A stretch of 64,000 bases of DNA from the NCBI RefSeq assembly GCF_000013345.1, contig NC_007777.1:5022001-5086000 (forward strand). Direction: 5' to 3'. Every line of letters starts with the position of its first letter. Within the stretch, counting starts at the first letter, position 1. The stretch is from Frankia casuarinae. GTDB lineage: Bacteria > Actinomycetota > Actinomycetes > Frankiales > Frankiaceae. This document shows, in pieces, positions 44,937 to 54,313 of the stretch. The translations under genes were made by a program, and so were the position numbers. The notes under the pieces were generated by a model. That model was not told the origin of the DNA. It made no database searches and saw only the letters and a list, made by a program, of their open reading frames with translations.

Positions 44937-45436
44937 CCAACCCGAACGCACCCGCCCCGCGGGCGGCACGTCGGCATGCCGACGTGCCCACGTGCCGACG
45001 TGCCGACGGCGCAGCGCCGGGACCGGGTGTCCGACACGGACTGTTAGATCCGACATATGACATGGTTCCCTCGTGCCGTATAGTCCGGAAAGCAGGCGAT
45101 AGGTGCGGGTCCGCCGGAACGTCGACACAGATTTTTTCGGAACCTGGTTAGAGACTGCCGGCAGCGGGTAGTGGAGGCTCGATCGCCACGCGGCGGAACA
45201 GATTCCCCACGCATCGCGTATTGTTTACCGTCAGCGTGACGACCCAGCCACGAACTGGGGATTTTCAGCCCACTGAACAACCTCTAGGATCGGGCGCGCA
45301 CGCGGGCGCGAAACACCATTAAAAAGATCGGGACAAGTAAGTGGGGTGCACTGTGTGCATCCTCACGTACTCTTGTTTTTCCCGGGTCACTCTCAGCTAT
45401 GTTCGTTGCCGTGCCGTCACCTGATGGCATGCGTCG
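44937..45436. other. 500-bp stretch without a gene
   Basis: It begins with a 24-bp palindrome (44965-44988) and repeated GCACGTCGGC/CCGACGTGCC words. It then becomes more AT-rich towards the riboswitch that precedes the Rpf-like gene. The promoter of that transcript should lie around 45230-45430; no confident -35/-10 pair was chosen. Confidence 0.5.
44965..44988 (+). terminator. 24-bp perfect palindrome after the XRE-deformylase gene
   Basis: GGCACGTCGGCATGCCGACG and the following TGCC (44965-44988) read the same on both strands, with partial further copies to about 45006. It is 29 bp after the stop codon and is taken as a terminator; a protein-binding site is the alternative. Confidence 0.5.
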
Positions 45437-45594
45437 GGCGGCACGCCGAATCCTGCCCCCGCTCGACGAGAATCAAACCTTTGGCAGGAGCGGGGGAACC
45501 AATTCCGGGCGCCGATAAAAGACGTCCTCGGGGTGAAGCCGCGATGCGCGGCCGGGCATTCCCAGCCCGAACCCGACAGCTCACCTCGCAGGCG
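45437..45594 (+). promoter_or_regulatory. ydaO/yuaA (c-di-AMP) riboswitch
   Basis: The leader contains the conserved ydaO landmarks in order: GCCGAATCCTG, GCGGGGGAACCA, GGGGTGAAGC, a variable hairpin, GGGCATTCCC, and CCCGAACCCGACAGCTCACC followed by TCGCAGGCGT. In actinobacteria this class precedes rpf and other muralytic genes and responds to c-di-AMP. It ends about 18 nt before the start of the Rpf-like gene. A c-di-AMP synthase gene (disA) is at 59099. Confidence 0.88.
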
Positions 45595-45611
45595 TGGGGA
45601 AGGGCAACTCA

Positions 45612-45992
45612 ATGTCCAACGCTCGTTCGCTCGCTCGTGGTCTCAACCGCATCAGGCTCGGTTCCCGGGCCTTGATCGCCGCCACCACTCTCGCGGCCTC
45701 GATCGGCGGTGGCCTCGCGCTGTCCCAACCGGCCAGCGCGTCGACGAACGCCGACCACTTCCTCTCCAAGGTGATCCCTTGTGAGTCCGGGGGGAACCCC
45801 CGCGCGGTCAACTCCATCGGCGCCGGCGGGTTGTTCCAGTTTCTGCCCAGCACCTGGCACGGGGTCGGCGGCAAGGGTCTGCCGCAGCACGCCAGCGTCG
45901 CCGAGCAGTGGCAGCGCGCCCGCATCCTGTACGCCCAGCAGGGGACGAGCCCCTGGTACGCCTCGAAGCCGTGCTGGGGTCACAAGATCTGA
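45612..45992 (+). CDS. Resuscitation-promoting-factor-like transglycosylase
   Basis: The 126-residue secreted protein has a twin-basic signal segment with RLGSRALIAATTLAASIGGGLALSQPASAS (cleavage near residue 44). The Rpf domain follows (FLSKVIPCESGGNPRAVNSIGAGGLFQFLPSTWHGVGGKG ... AEQWQRARILYAQQGTSPWYASKPCW), with the catalytic Glu in CESGG and two Cys. Rpf proteins cleave peptidoglycan and promote outgrowth from dormancy or spores. The ATG at 45612 follows GGGAAGGG; an in-frame ATG six codons upstream overlaps the riboswitch end. There is no LysM or other cell-wall-binding domain. Confidence 0.9.
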   Translation: MSNARSLARGLNRIRLGSRALIAATTLAASIGGGLALSQPASASTNADHFLSKVIPCESGGNPRAVNSIGAGGLFQFLPSTWHGVGGKGLPQHASVAEQWQRARILYAQQGTSPWYASKPCWGHKI

Positions 45993-46058
45993 GCTGCCCG
46001 ACTTCCCGCGCCAGCCTTCACCGTCCGCGCCCGGCCGGTACTGATCGGCGCGCGGTCA

Positions 46059-46092
46059 GCAGCCCCGTGTCCCGTCCGGGACACGGGGCTGC
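46059..46092. terminator. Bidirectional hairpin between convergent rpf-like and rlmB genes
   Basis: GCAGCCCCGTGTCCC (46059-46073) pairs exactly with 46078-46092 around a GTCC loop. It lies between two convergent genes and can serve both. Confidence 0.75.
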
Positions 46093-46197
46093 GCGCTACG
46101 TTTCCCGGTCACGGTTTCCCGGTCACGGCGACGTCGGCCAGCTCAACTTCCGCGGCCCCGCCCGGCGGAGACCCGGCGGACCCACCGATCGGCAGGC

Positions 46198-47289
46198 TCA
46201 GCCGATCCGACGGCGGCGGGCGATCTCGGCCAGCGTGATCCCGGCGGCCACCCCCGCGTTGAGGGACTCCACCGCACCCGCCATGGGGATCCGGACCCTC
46301 ACGTCGCAGCGCTGCTCGACCAGCCTGGACAACCCGCGTCCCTCGGAACCGATCACCAGGACGAGGGGGTCGGTCGCCATCGTGAGCTCGTCGATGCTCA
46401 CTTCACTGTCCGCGGCCAGACCGACAACGAACTGGCCGCCCGCCGCGTAGGAGACGAGCGTGCGGGCGAGGTTGGTGGCGCGCGCCACCGGCAGCCGGGC
46501 GGCAGCCCCCGCCGAGGTCTTCCAGGCCGCGGCGGTCACGCCGGCGGCCCTACGCTCCGGAACGACGACGCCGTGGGCACCGAAGGCGGCGGCCGAGCGC
46601 ACCACGGCCCCGAGGTTGCGAGGATCGGTGACCCCGTCCAACGCCACCAGCAGACCCGGAGGGGACGAGCGCGCGCGGGCGAGGAGATCATCCGGATGGG
46701 CATACCGGAACGGCGGTACCACGAGGGCGAGACCCTGATGCGGAGCGGTGCCACACATCCGGTCGAGATCCGTGCGGCCGACGTCGGCCACGGCGATCCC
46801 GGCCCGCCCGGCGAGCCGGCGGGCGTCGGCGAGCCGCTCGTCGAAGTCCAGCCCGCCGGCGATGAAAAGGGTCGACGACGGTACCCCGGCCCGCAGCGCC
46901 TCGACCACCGCGTTGCGCCCGACCACCAGCTCGTCGCCCTCGGTCCGCCGTGGGCGCCCGGCCCCCGCGGAACCCCCCACGGCGCTCGGCCCGGTGGTGG
47001 CCGCAGCTGCGACGGCGCGGCCACCATCCCCGCGCCGGCCGGCGGCCGCTCGACCCCGCTCGGCTCCGGCCGAGGCGGAACGGGCCGCCGCAGCCGCCGC
47101 CGCACGACGCTGGGCGGGATGGCCGGGGCGCAGCTGCGCGGGCGGAGTGGCCCCACGGCCCTCCAGCGCCTTGCGGCCGTGACCGCCGCTGCCCGTGGAG
47201 GCCCCCTTGCGGTGGGAACCGGCCTTGGCGGCCCGACCGCCCTGACCGCCGCGGGCGATCCCGCTGTCCCGGCGAGCGGCGCCGGCCAT
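46198..47289 (-). CDS. rlmB: 23S rRNA (guanosine-2'-O-)-methyltransferase RlmB/TrmH family
   Basis: 363 residues from the ATG at 47289. An N-terminal Gly/Arg/Ala-rich disordered tail (about 120 residues) is usual in Frankia-type RlmB. The substrate-binding domain starts [20 protein letters not shown]. The SPOUT domain has the three motifs [46 protein letters not shown] and [23 protein letters not shown]. It 2'-O-methylates a guanosine of 23S rRNA using SAM. In many actinobacteria it directly follows cysS; here a signalling gene set (48280-51579) lies between them. Confidence 0.92.
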   Translation of the reverse strand: MAGAARRDSGIARGGQGGRAAKAGSHRKGASTGSGGHGRKALEGRGATPPAQLRPGHPAQRRAAAAAAARSASAGAERGRAAAGRRGDGGRAVAAAATTGPSAVGGSAGAGRPRRTEGDELVVGRNAVVEALRAGVPSSTLFIAGGLDFDERLADARRLAGRAGIAVADVGRTDLDRMCGTAPHQGLALVVPPFRYAHPDDLLARARSSPPGLLVALDGVTDPRNLGAVVRSAAAFGAHGVVVPERRAAGVTAAAWKTSAGAAARLPVARATNLARTLVSYAAGGQFVVGLAADSEVSIDELTMATDPLVLVIGSEGRGLSRLVEQRCDVRVRIPMAGAVESLNAGVAAGITLAEIARRRRIG

Positions 47290-48279
47290 CAGGACCACCG
47301 ACCAGTACACGCCCGGGGAATGACCATGTGACCACGGTATACGGCGGACGACACCGGCGTGTCGGGGCGCGCTCGGCGAGAGCTCGGCGGGAACTCGGCG
47401 GAGGAGCTCTGCCATGGGCATACCTCGACATGGCCGTTTCCGGGGACCCGGCGCCCTATCCTGAGGGCCGGCAGGCCCACGGCCCGACCTGATGTGGTCC
47501 GGCCGCTCCTCACCGGCGTCAGGAGGGTCAGGTGCGCATCGTTCTTCCACCCGCCGCCGGGTGGTCGCGGGCCGAAGACCGCTGGTGCCCCATGGCGAAG
47601 GCGGGGAGCCACCTGATCAACATCGACGATCTCGATGCCAGTCTCACCACGCTCGGCGGAGTGGAGGCCTACGGTACCGCGCTCGTCACGGCTGCCGGGC
47701 CGCGCGGCACGCCGTCGCGGGCGTTCGGCGGGTGTGCTCCCCGACCTGGCGGTGTCACCGCCGCGGCGGTGACATTCCTGGAGAATGCCCGGCATAGAAC
47801 GTTGAGCGCCACCTCCCGGCCCGGCGGCCCAGGCGGACCCGGGGAGACGACGTGACGACGCGAGCGGAGGTGCGGGTCATGAGCGGCGGCCGCGTGACCA
47901 CGCCGATCGGCAGGCCCGGGGTTCCCCGGGATGCGGGGGCCCTGCCACCATCCACCCCCGGCCTTTACGCTCTTTTAGGGTCGCCCGCCGACGATGGCGG
48001 GCGCGTCGGATCAGGTCGCCGGCACGGCGATTTACACCCTCGACGTGCCGTGGGGGAAGCTGGGAGAATACATCTCCATGAATGTGTGATGACCAGCTCG
48101 ACGAGTGCGACCACTTCGGTCGATCATCGGGCGCGCGCCGTCGGTGTCCCGAGACGGCCACGGCGAGCATCGACGACCCGATCGTCAGGGGCAGGAGGCA
48201 CCCAGCACATGGCTCTGCGCACACCGCCCGCATGCGTTCTCCCGGCTGTTTCCGGCCGCGTCCGATTTCTCCCGGCGGC
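47290..48279. other. 990-bp stretch with at most one weak small gene
   Basis: It lies between divergent rlmB and the PP2C gene. Apart from the weak candidate at 47532-47855 no frame is supported. It should contain the rlmB promoter at its left end and the PP2C promoter near the right end. Confidence 0.4.
47532..47855 (+). CDS. Small hypothetical protein (weak)
   Basis: The GTG at 47532 follows AGGAGGG at 47521-47527. The frame reads [19 protein letters not shown] then [20 protein letters not shown] and on, with the GC-rich third-position pattern of a real gene up to about 47730. After RAFGG the pattern shifts to another frame that stops near 47770, so the original end may have been altered by a frameshift. 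No family is recognised. Confidence 0.3.
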   Translation: MRIVLPPAAGWSRAEDRWCPMAKAGSHLINIDDLDASLTTLGGVEAYGTALVTAAGPRGTPSRAFGGCAPRPGGVTAAAVTFLENARHRTLSATSRPGGPGGPGETT

Positions 48280-49395
48280 ATGACGGTGGACCTCAACCCG
48301 CATGACGACGCCCCCACGGTCGCCTACCAGATCACCGGGAGCGGGCCGTTCGAACTCGACGACGACCTGGGTCGCTGCCCGGTGTGCGCGGCACCGGTGT
48401 ATGCCGACGACCGGTACTGCGAGGTCTGTGGTCACGGGCTGGAGGGTCCGCACCCCGGCCACGGCGACGCCGACCACAGCGAGGTCGACCTCGGCCAGCT
48501 CGCCGGCGTGTGCGACCGCGGCGTCCGGCACACCACCAACGAGGACGCCATGGGCCTGGCCGTCGTGTACGGCACGCTGATCGCGGTGGTGTGTGACGGC
48601 GTATCGACCACTCCGGGCTCCGGGCAGGCCTCGGCCGCCGCGGCGGCCGCGGCCATGGCCGTCCTCGCGGATGCGGTGCGTGCCCACGGCCCGGGGCGCC
48701 CCGTCCACCACGGCACCCGCCCGTCGCGCGGCGTCAGCCGGGCCGAGGAGATGCTCGACATCCTCGAACCGTCGTATGCCGACTACAAGAAGCCGCGAAC
48801 ATCGCCCCGCGCGGTTGTCGGCGGGTTCTCCCCGGAGGACGCCGAGGCCGCGCTGCACGCCGCCGTCGACGCGGCCCAGGCGACCATCGCCCAACTCAGC
48901 GCGGCCGAGGGGCGGATGGCGCCGTCGTGCACGTTCGCCGCGGCCATCGTCACCCCGCCGACCCCGGACGGGCCGGGCATGGTCACAGTCGGCTGGGTCG
49001 GCGACAGCCGGGTCTACCTGCTCGGTCCGCGCTGGTGCGAGCGGCTGACCGCCGACGACACCTGGGCGGCCGAGGCCGCGCGCGCGGGGCTCATCCCGGC
49101 CAACGAGGCCGAGACGCACCGGCGGGCGCACACCCTCACCCGCTGGCTGGGCGGCGACGTCGAGGACGTCGCGCCGCACACCGAGATGTTCCCGATCGAG
49201 GCGCCGGCCACGGTACTGGTTTGCAGCGACGGGCTGTGGAACTACGCGTCCCGGCCAGACGTGATGGCCGCGCTCGTCAACCAGCTCCCACCCCACTGCG
49301 AGGCCATCGACGTCGCCCGCCACCTCGTCGACTTCGCCATCAACTCCGGGGGACACGACAACATCACGGTGGTGGCCGCCCGGGTGGAGGACTGA
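48280..49395 (+). CDS. PP2C-type Ser/Thr protein phosphatase with N-terminal zinc ribbon
   Basis: 371 residues from the ATG at 48280. A Cys4 ribbon (CPVCAAPVYADDRYCEVCG, about 30-50) precedes the PP2C domain. Its motifs are GVCDRGVRHTTNEDAM, LIAVVCDGVSTTPGSGQAS, VTVGWVGDSRVYLL, LTRWLGGD and VLVCSDGLWNYAS, with HDNITVVAARV at the end. The metal-binding Asp residues are present. In actinobacteria this phosphatase is encoded with a vWA and an FHA protein next to it, which counter or read out Ser/Thr kinases. Its stop overlaps the next ATG by one base. Confidence 0.9.
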   Translation: MTVDLNPHDDAPTVAYQITGSGPFELDDDLGRCPVCAAPVYADDRYCEVCGHGLEGPHPGHGDADHSEVDLGQLAGVCDRGVRHTTNEDAMGLAVVYGTLIAVVCDGVSTTPGSGQASAAAAAAAMAVLADAVRAHGPGRPVHHGTRPSRGVSRAEEMLDILEPSYADYKKPRTSPRAVVGGFSPEDAEAALHAAVDAAQATIAQLSAAEGRMAPSCTFAAAIVTPPTPDGPGMVTVGWVGDSRVYLLGPRWCERLTADDTWAAEAARAGLIPANEAETHRRAHTLTRWLGGDVEDVAPHTEMFPIEAPATVLVCSDGLWNYASRPDVMAALVNQLPPHCEAIDVARHLVDFAINSGGHDNITVVAARVED

Positions 49396-49920
49396 TGAGC
49401 GCCTTCGCCGCGGAGGTCTACCAGAACGAGTACCTTCCGGTACCGTACCGGCGCGTGGGGAATCGAGTCGCGCGACTACCATTTGAATGTCCAGGTGCCC
49501 GCCCGCGCGCTGGGAACCGAGGCGCTGGCGGCGCGGGTCAGCCTCGTCGTCGACGGCCGGGTGACGTCAAAGGCGCTGGTCCGAGCGGTTTGGACGGACG
49601 ATGAGACCCAGTGGAGCCGGATCAACGACCCGGTCGCCCACTACACCGACCAGGCGGAACTCGCGGCCGCGGTGCTACGGGGTCTGGAGGCGCGTCGGGC
49701 CGACGACGAGGCGACTGCGACACTGTTGCTCGGACGCGGCGCTCAGCTGGCGCTCGCCTCCGGCAACGGAGACACCTACCGCCTCCTACAGAAGGTGGTT
49801 CACGTCGACAATGCCACAACAGGTACGGTTCGGTTGAAGAAGAACGTCAAGAAGATCGATGAGATCGATGAGATGGTCCTTGACACACGGTCGACGAGGA
49901 CCCTCCGGGTGAACCGGTGA
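49395..49920 (+). pseudogene. vWA-domain protein gene with internal deletion and frame change
   Basis: The ATG at 49395 starts MSAFAAEVYQNEYLP, the normal start of the vWA protein that follows this PP2C family. After about 20 codons the frame changes. From about 49456 another frame gives WGIESRDYHLNVQVPARALG and on through LVVDGRVTSKALVRAVWTDDETQWSRINDPVAHYT to TVRLKKNVKKIDEIDEMVLDTRSTRTLRV, the normal C-terminus. The central vWA (MIDAS) domain, some 250 codons, is gone. The junction lies by a GGTACCGTACCGG repeat near 49440-49455, a possible deletion hot spot. Confidence 0.7.
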
Positions 49921-49935
49921 TCAGGTGAGGGCACG

Positions 49936-51579
49936 ATGCCCTACGGGGCACCTGTCTCACGACCCGACTACTGCGATCGGTGCGGAATTGGGATCATGAG
50001 TGGTCAGGAGAGGTACGAATACCGTCCGGAGGACGGCGGGCGAGCTCCCTACGGAGCAGATGCCCCCGGCCGCTCGGCTGACGGGAACCGCCGGCGTGGG
50101 CCAGCCGAGCAGACCGGCCCGGATGCGGACGGTCCAGATGGCTACGACCCGTTGGGCATCCGCCGTTCGCCAGCCGACCTGCCCGGGGTGACGGACCCGC
50201 CGCGCGGCGGCGACCCGCGCGGCGGCGACGCGTATGGCGGGTATGGCCGCGACGGCTACCCCGACCAGTCCCGGGGGGGCCGCGGTTATCAGGAGGACCC
50301 CTACGGCCCGCCCGGTGGCTATGATCGTGCCCCCTACCCACGCGGGCGTGACGAGCGGCCGGCCCCCGACGACCGGATCGACCACGGGCGCGATCCCTAC
50401 GGCCGGGACTGGGGCACGCCGGAGAACCGTGGCGGTTACCCCGTCGGCCGCGACAGCCGCGAGGAGCGCGTCCCGGGCGGCTACCCCGACCTCGATCCCC
50501 GCGATGATCCCCGCGATCCCTACGACCGCGACCCCTACAGCCGCGGCCATGACGACCGGGCCGACCGCGGCGGCTACCCCACCGGCCGCGACAGCCGCGA
50601 GGAGCGCGTCCCGGGCGGCTACCCCGACCTCGATCCCCGCGATCCCCGCGATCCCTACGACCGCGACCCCTACAGCCGCGGCCATGACGACCGGGCCGAC
50701 CGCGGCGGCTACCCCACCGGCCGCGACAGCCGGACGCCGGGTGGATATCCGGATCCGCGGGGCGACCTTGATCGCGAGTCGGACACGCACCGCCGGAGCC
50801 GGCGCGACGCCGAGTACGGCTACGGTGCGGACCCGCTGGGCATGGACGCCTCCGCCCCGCCCGCGCCAGCCGGCGACCGGGTCACCCAGAGCCGGGGCGG
50901 CAACCCGCGGCACACAACCGACCCGCGGCACACGACCGACCCGCGGCACGCTCGGCCCGGCGCCGACCCGCGGCTGAGTGATCCGCGACTGAGTGATCCG
51001 CGGCTGAGTGATCCGCGGCTGGGCGATCCGCGACTGGGCGATCCGCGACTGGGCGATCCGCGACTGGGCGATCCGGAACTCGGCGGCACCCGCGGCGGCC
51101 ACGTCGACCCCCGTGACGCGGTCCTCGACGACCCGCGGGCCGGCGCCGGGCGTGGTGCCGGATGGGACCGGGACCGCGCGTCGGCGGGCAGCACCGTCTG
51201 GGAGGCCATCGTCGAGGCGGAGCGCGAGTACTACGACAGCGGCGACGACCACCGGGTCCCGTTCCCGACCTTCTACCCTCGTCGGGTCTTCGCCCTGGCC
51301 GGCTCTCAGATGCTCGTGGGACGGCGCAGCGAGTCCCGTGGCATCCATCCCGACATCGACCTGTCCGGAGCGCCGGAGGACCCAGGGATCTCCCGCAGCC
51401 ACGCCCTGTTCGAACTGCTGCCCGACGGCGGTTACGCGGTCCGCGACCCGGGCTCCACCAACGGCACCCGACTGAACGACGAACCGGACCCCATCGAGCC
51501 CGGCCAGCCCGTTCCGCTTCGTGACGGGGACCGGGTCTACCTGGGCGCCTGGACGCGCATCACATTGCGCGCCCGCTGA
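49936..51579 (+). CDS. FHA-domain protein with long low-complexity repeats
   Basis: 547 residues. A short Cys pair (YCDRCGIGIM) near the start is the relic of a zinc ribbon. Then come about 380 residues rich in Gly, Asp, Arg, Pro and Tyr, with tandem blocks (GGYPDLDPRD, DPYDRDPYSRGHDDRADRGG twice, and about eight RLSDP/RLGDP units). The C-terminal FHA domain (about 445-545) has QMLVGRRSESRGIHPDIDL, GISRSHALFELLPDGGYAVRD and GSTNGTRLND, the phosphothreonine-binding residues. It probably reads phosphorylated partners of the PP2C set; the disordered region may support multivalent assembly. Confidence 0.85.
   Translation: MPYGAPVSRPDYCDRCGIGIMSGQERYEYRPEDGGRAPYGADAPGRSADGNRRRGPAEQTGPDADGPDGYDPLGIRRSPADLPGVTDPPRGGDPRGGDAYGGYGRDGYPDQSRGGRGYQEDPYGPPGGYDRAPYPRGRDERPAPDDRIDHGRDPYGRDWGTPENRGGYPVGRDSREERVPGGYPDLDPRDDPRDPYDRDPYSRGHDDRADRGGYPTGRDSREERVPGGYPDLDPRDPRDPYDRDPYSRGHDDRADRGGYPTGRDSRTPGGYPDPRGDLDRESDTHRRSRRDAEYGYGADPLGMDASAPPAPAGDRVTQSRGGNPRHTTDPRHTTDPRHARPGADPRLSDPRLSDPRLSDPRLGDPRLGDPRLGDPRLGDPELGGTRGGHVDPRDAVLDDPRAGAGRGAGWDRDRASAGSTVWEAIVEAEREYYDSGDDHRVPFPTFYPRRVFALAGSQMLVGRRSESRGIHPDIDLSGAPEDPGISRSHALFELLPDGGYAVRDPGSTNGTRLNDEPDPIEPGQPVPLRDGDRVYLGAWTRITLRAR
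50434..50720 (+). repeat. Two tandem copies of a roughly 130-bp coding repeat
   Basis: The block encoding GGYP(V/T)GRDSREERVPGGYPDL and the following DPYSRGHDDRAD segment occurs twice almost identically (from about 50434 and about 50570). The second copy lacks one 6-bp GATGAT/CCC unit, and a partial third start follows at about 50706. It is recent in-frame duplication within the FHA gene. Confidence 0.8.
50974..51075 (+). repeat. 15-bp coding repeat (RLSDP/RLGDP), about 7-8 units
   Basis: Units of the form GATCCGCGACTGAGT or GATCCGCGACTGGGC follow one another and encode the pentapeptide D-P-R-L-S/G. The near-identity of units shows recent slippage expansion. They are coding and lack spacers, so this is not a CRISPR array. 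Confidence 0.9.
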
Positions 51580-51586
51580 TCTACCA

Positions 51587-51620
51587 GGTCGCCTGCCGCT
51601 GTCCGGGGCGGCAGGCGACC
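51587..51620. terminator. Hairpin between convergent FHA and cysS genes
   Basis: GGTCGCCTGCCGC (51587-51599) is complementary to GCGGCAGGCGACC (51608-51620) with an 8-nt loop, directly after the FHA stop codon. It can terminate both transcripts. Confidence 0.75.
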
Positions 51621-51631
51621 CGCCGATCGGA

Positions 51632-53206
51632 TCAGGCCAGATGCCAGCGCTGGCCCTCTGGAGTGTCCTCCACGATCAGGCCGGCGGCTGCCAGTCTCGA
51701 CCGGATGGCGTCGGCTTCCGCGTAGTCCCGTCGGGCCCGGGCCGCGGACCTCAGATCCAGCACGACCTGCATCGCGCCGTCCAGCGCCGGCCTGAACTCG
51801 GCACCTGCGGTGGGCCACTGCTCATGCGGGTCGAGACCGAAGATGTTCAGCATCCGGCGGGTCACGTCCACCCACCCGGCCAGCTCCCGGCTGTGGGCCT
51901 TCGACAGCACCTGGTTTCCCTGACTCACCGCGCCGAACAGGGCCGCCAGCGCACGCCCGACGGCGAGATCATCGTCCATGGCGATGGTGAAATCGGACCA
52001 GGCCCGCCGCGGAGTGAGCCTCGACTCACCACCCGGCCCGGGAACCGGCACCGGCCGGGCTCCGGCCACCGTCGGCTGCGCCCCTGCCACCGACGAGACG
52101 ACCTCGTCGGCCGCCAGTGCCGCCGCCTCCCCGGGCCCGCCGAGGATGTCCAACGCGTTGCGGACAAAGGTCTCCACCCGGTCGTGGGCCGCGGTGGATT
52201 CCGCCAGTGCCTCGGCGCTGTACTCGAGCGTGGACCGGTAGTGCGCGGAAAGCAGGTGATAACGCAGAACCTGCGGACGGACCGCGTCGAGGGCGTCGGC
52301 CACCAGGACGGAATTTCCCAACGACTTCGACATCTTCGTCCCGCCGGTCGTCAGCAGGCCGACGTGCATCCAGTAGCGCGCCATCTCGCCGCTACTGGGC
52401 TCGCCACCACCGGGCTCGCCACCACCGGGGCCGGGCGAATCGGCCGAAGCCGCGTTCGACGCCGGGCGGGCCGTGGCGGCGCAGACCGTCTGGGCCCGTT
52501 CGTTCTCGTGGTGCGGGAAAACCAGGTCGAGTCCGCCGCCGTGGATGTCGAAGACCGGGCCGAGGTATTTTCCGGCCATCGCAGAGCATTCCAGATGCCA
52601 GCCCGGCCGGCCGTCACCCCAGGGGGACGACCAGAACGGTTCACCGGGCCTGGCTGCCTTCCACAACGCGAAGTCGCGGGGGTCGGCCTTGCCGGGCTCG
52701 GCTTCCACGGACGGTTGCATCGCGTCGGGTCGCTGGTGGGACAGTGCTCCGTAGTCGGCGAACGCACCCACCCGGAACCAGACCGAACCGCCGCTGGCGT
52801 ACGCGTAGCCCCCCTCCACGAGGGCCGACACCAGCGCGATCATCTCGGGGATGTGACCGGTGGCGCGCGGCTGGATCGTCGGGGGCAGGATCCCGAGAGT
52901 GCGGTAGGCGTCGTCGAACGCGCGGGTCTGCCGGGTGGCGAGCTCCCAGACCGAGGTGCCGTCCCGATCCGCGTTGATGATGATTTTGTCGTCGATGTCG
53001 GTGACGTTCTGCACGAAGGTCACCGAACGGCCGGACTGCACCAGCCACCGGCGCAGCAGGTCGAAGGGCAGCGCCGTGCGGATGTGGCCCACGTGCGGGG
53101 CCGCCTGCACGGTGGGCCCACACACGTAGACGCCCACGTGACCGGGGCGTAGCGGCTCGAATGGCCGCACACGCCGCCTGCGCGTGTCGTAGAGGTGGAG
53201 ACCCAT
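51632..53206 (-). CDS. cysS: Cysteinyl-tRNA synthetase
   Basis: The 524-residue class I synthetase has the HIGH-equivalent HVGHIRTAL after [11 protein letters not shown] (zinc Cys at 30), KMSKSLGNS, and zinc ligands in WHLECSAMA and [10 protein letters not shown]. The C-terminal DALR-type helical domain ([16 protein letters not shown]) is followed by the anticodon-binding end [23 protein letters not shown] short Gly/Ser/Glu-rich insert ([20 protein letters not shown]) sits in the catalytic domain. It charges tRNA-Cys. It lies in the usual actinobacterial order with ispF and ispD upstream on the same strand. Confidence 0.96.
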   Translation of the reverse strand: MGLHLYDTRRRRVRPFEPLRPGHVGVYVCGPTVQAAPHVGHIRTALPFDLLRRWLVQSGRSVTFVQNVTDIDDKIIINADRDGTSVWELATRQTRAFDDAYRTLGILPPTIQPRATGHIPEMIALVSALVEGGYAYASGGSVWFRVGAFADYGALSHQRPDAMQPSVEAEPGKADPRDFALWKAARPGEPFWSSPWGDGRPGWHLECSAMAGKYLGPVFDIHGGGLDLVFPHHENERAQTVCAATARPASNAASADSPGPGGGEPGGGEPSSGEMARYWMHVGLLTTGGTKMSKSLGNSVLVADALDAVRPQVLRYHLLSAHYRSTLEYSAEALAESTAAHDRVETFVRNALDILGGPGEAAALAADEVVSSVAGAQPTVAGARPVPVPGPGGESRLTPRRAWSDFTIAMDDDLAVGRALAALFGAVSQGNQVLSKAHSRELAGWVDVTRRMLNIFGLDPHEQWPTAGAEFRPALDGAMQVVLDLRSAARARRDYAEADAIRSRLAAAGLIVEDTPEGQRWHLA

Positions 53207-53254
53207 CTGTCAAGGGTACGGCCCCCGCTCGATCGACGGGACCCAAGGGGAGGG

Positions 53255-53647
53255 TCAGCCGACCGTCAGTACCCGGTCCGCCACGACCCGGACGACCACC
53301 CTGACCTCATCCGGATCATCCCACCGGTACACGTCTCCGGTGTACTTCACCGACAGCCGGTCGATCAGTTCCCGGCCGCCCTCCTCGGTCAGGGTCGCGG
53401 TCCCGCGGACCTCGACGTAACCGTAGGGATCGCCCTGGTCGAGGAACATCAGTCCGACCCGCGGATCCCTTGCGATGTCGCGTTCCTTCGCACGTCCCCG
53501 CACCGTGGACAGCAGCAGTTCGTCCTCGTCGCGGTCCACCCACAGCACGGTCATCCGCGGCGAGCCGTCGGGCTGGATCGTCGCCAGAACGACGTAGGTC
53601 CGGGCGTCGGCAAGGGCCCTCACCGGCTCGGGAAGGCGGTCAGCCAT
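53255..53647 (-). CDS. F420-dependent PPOX-class oxidoreductase
   Basis: The 130-residue split-barrel protein has ADARTYVVLATIQPDGSPRMTVLWVDRDEDELLLSTVRGRAKERDIARDPRVGLMFLD and DPYGYVEVRGTATL, typical of the TIGR03618 group of F420-binding reductases. The DRLSVKYTG segment near the end is also typical. The ATG at 53647 fits the family start. Its substrate is unknown. It lies between cysS and ispF but is not part of the MEP pathway. Confidence 0.82.
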   Translation of the reverse strand: MADRLPEPVRALADARTYVVLATIQPDGSPRMTVLWVDRDEDELLLSTVRGRAKERDIARDPRVGLMFLDQGDPYGYVEVRGTATLTEEGGRELIDRLSVKYTGDVYRWDDPDEVRVVVRVVADRVLTVG

Positions 53648-53752
53648 CAGACTCCTCGGGGAGGGGCCAGGGTCGGCCCACCCTCTCATCTCCGCGCCGG
53701 CACGCAGTCAGTCGATGACAAAACGGCATATCACCGCCTGACGGGCCCGCCG

Positions 53753-54313
53753 TCAGGCGCGGATGACGAGCGCGGTCGCGATGGCGGCCAAGCCTTCGCC
53801 CCGCCCGGTGAGGCCGAGTCCGTCGGTGGTGGTGGCCGACAGGCTCACCGATGCGCCCAAGGCCACGGACATCGCCTTCTGCGCATCCTCGCGACGCCCG
53901 GCCATCCTGGGCCGGTTCCCGATGACCTGGACCGAGACGTTGCCGATCGCCCAACCGGCGGCACCGAGAAGCCGAGCCGTCTCAGCCAGCAGGACCGCGC
54001 CCGACGCACCCGCGTACTCCGGTCGGTCCGTGCCGAACACCCGACCCAGATCACCGAGGCACGAGGCGGTGAGAAGTGCGTCACAGGCCGCGTGTGCGGC
54101 GACGTCCCCGTCGGAGTGTCCGGCGAGCCCGGTCTCCCCCGGCCATTCCAGGCAGGCCACCCAGCACGGCCGGCCGGCGGCGAACGGATGCACATCGACC
54201 CCGACGCCGACCCGGGGCAGGATCACCGTGTTCACCAAGCTGGACGCGGGGGCCTGCCGGCTGATGGGCGCGGCGTCCACGACGGGCTCGTCCCACCGCG
54301 GGCCGCCGGTCAT
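53753..54313 (-). CDS. ispF: 2-C-methyl-D-erythritol 2,4-cyclodiphosphate synthase
   Basis: 186 residues. [15 protein letters not shown] holds the DxH zinc site, [28 protein letters not shown] the third His and conserved DGD, and [11 protein letters not shown] and [26 protein letters not shown] complete the signature. It forms ME-2,4-cyclodiphosphate from the product of IspD and IspE in the MEP isoprenoid pathway. Its start overlaps the ispD stop by four bases (ATGA), so the two are coupled. Confidence 0.95.

Noticed and set aside
50964..51075. Regular short repeats that could suggest a CRISPR array
   Set aside because: They are contiguous 15-bp coding units without unique spacers, in frame within the FHA gene.
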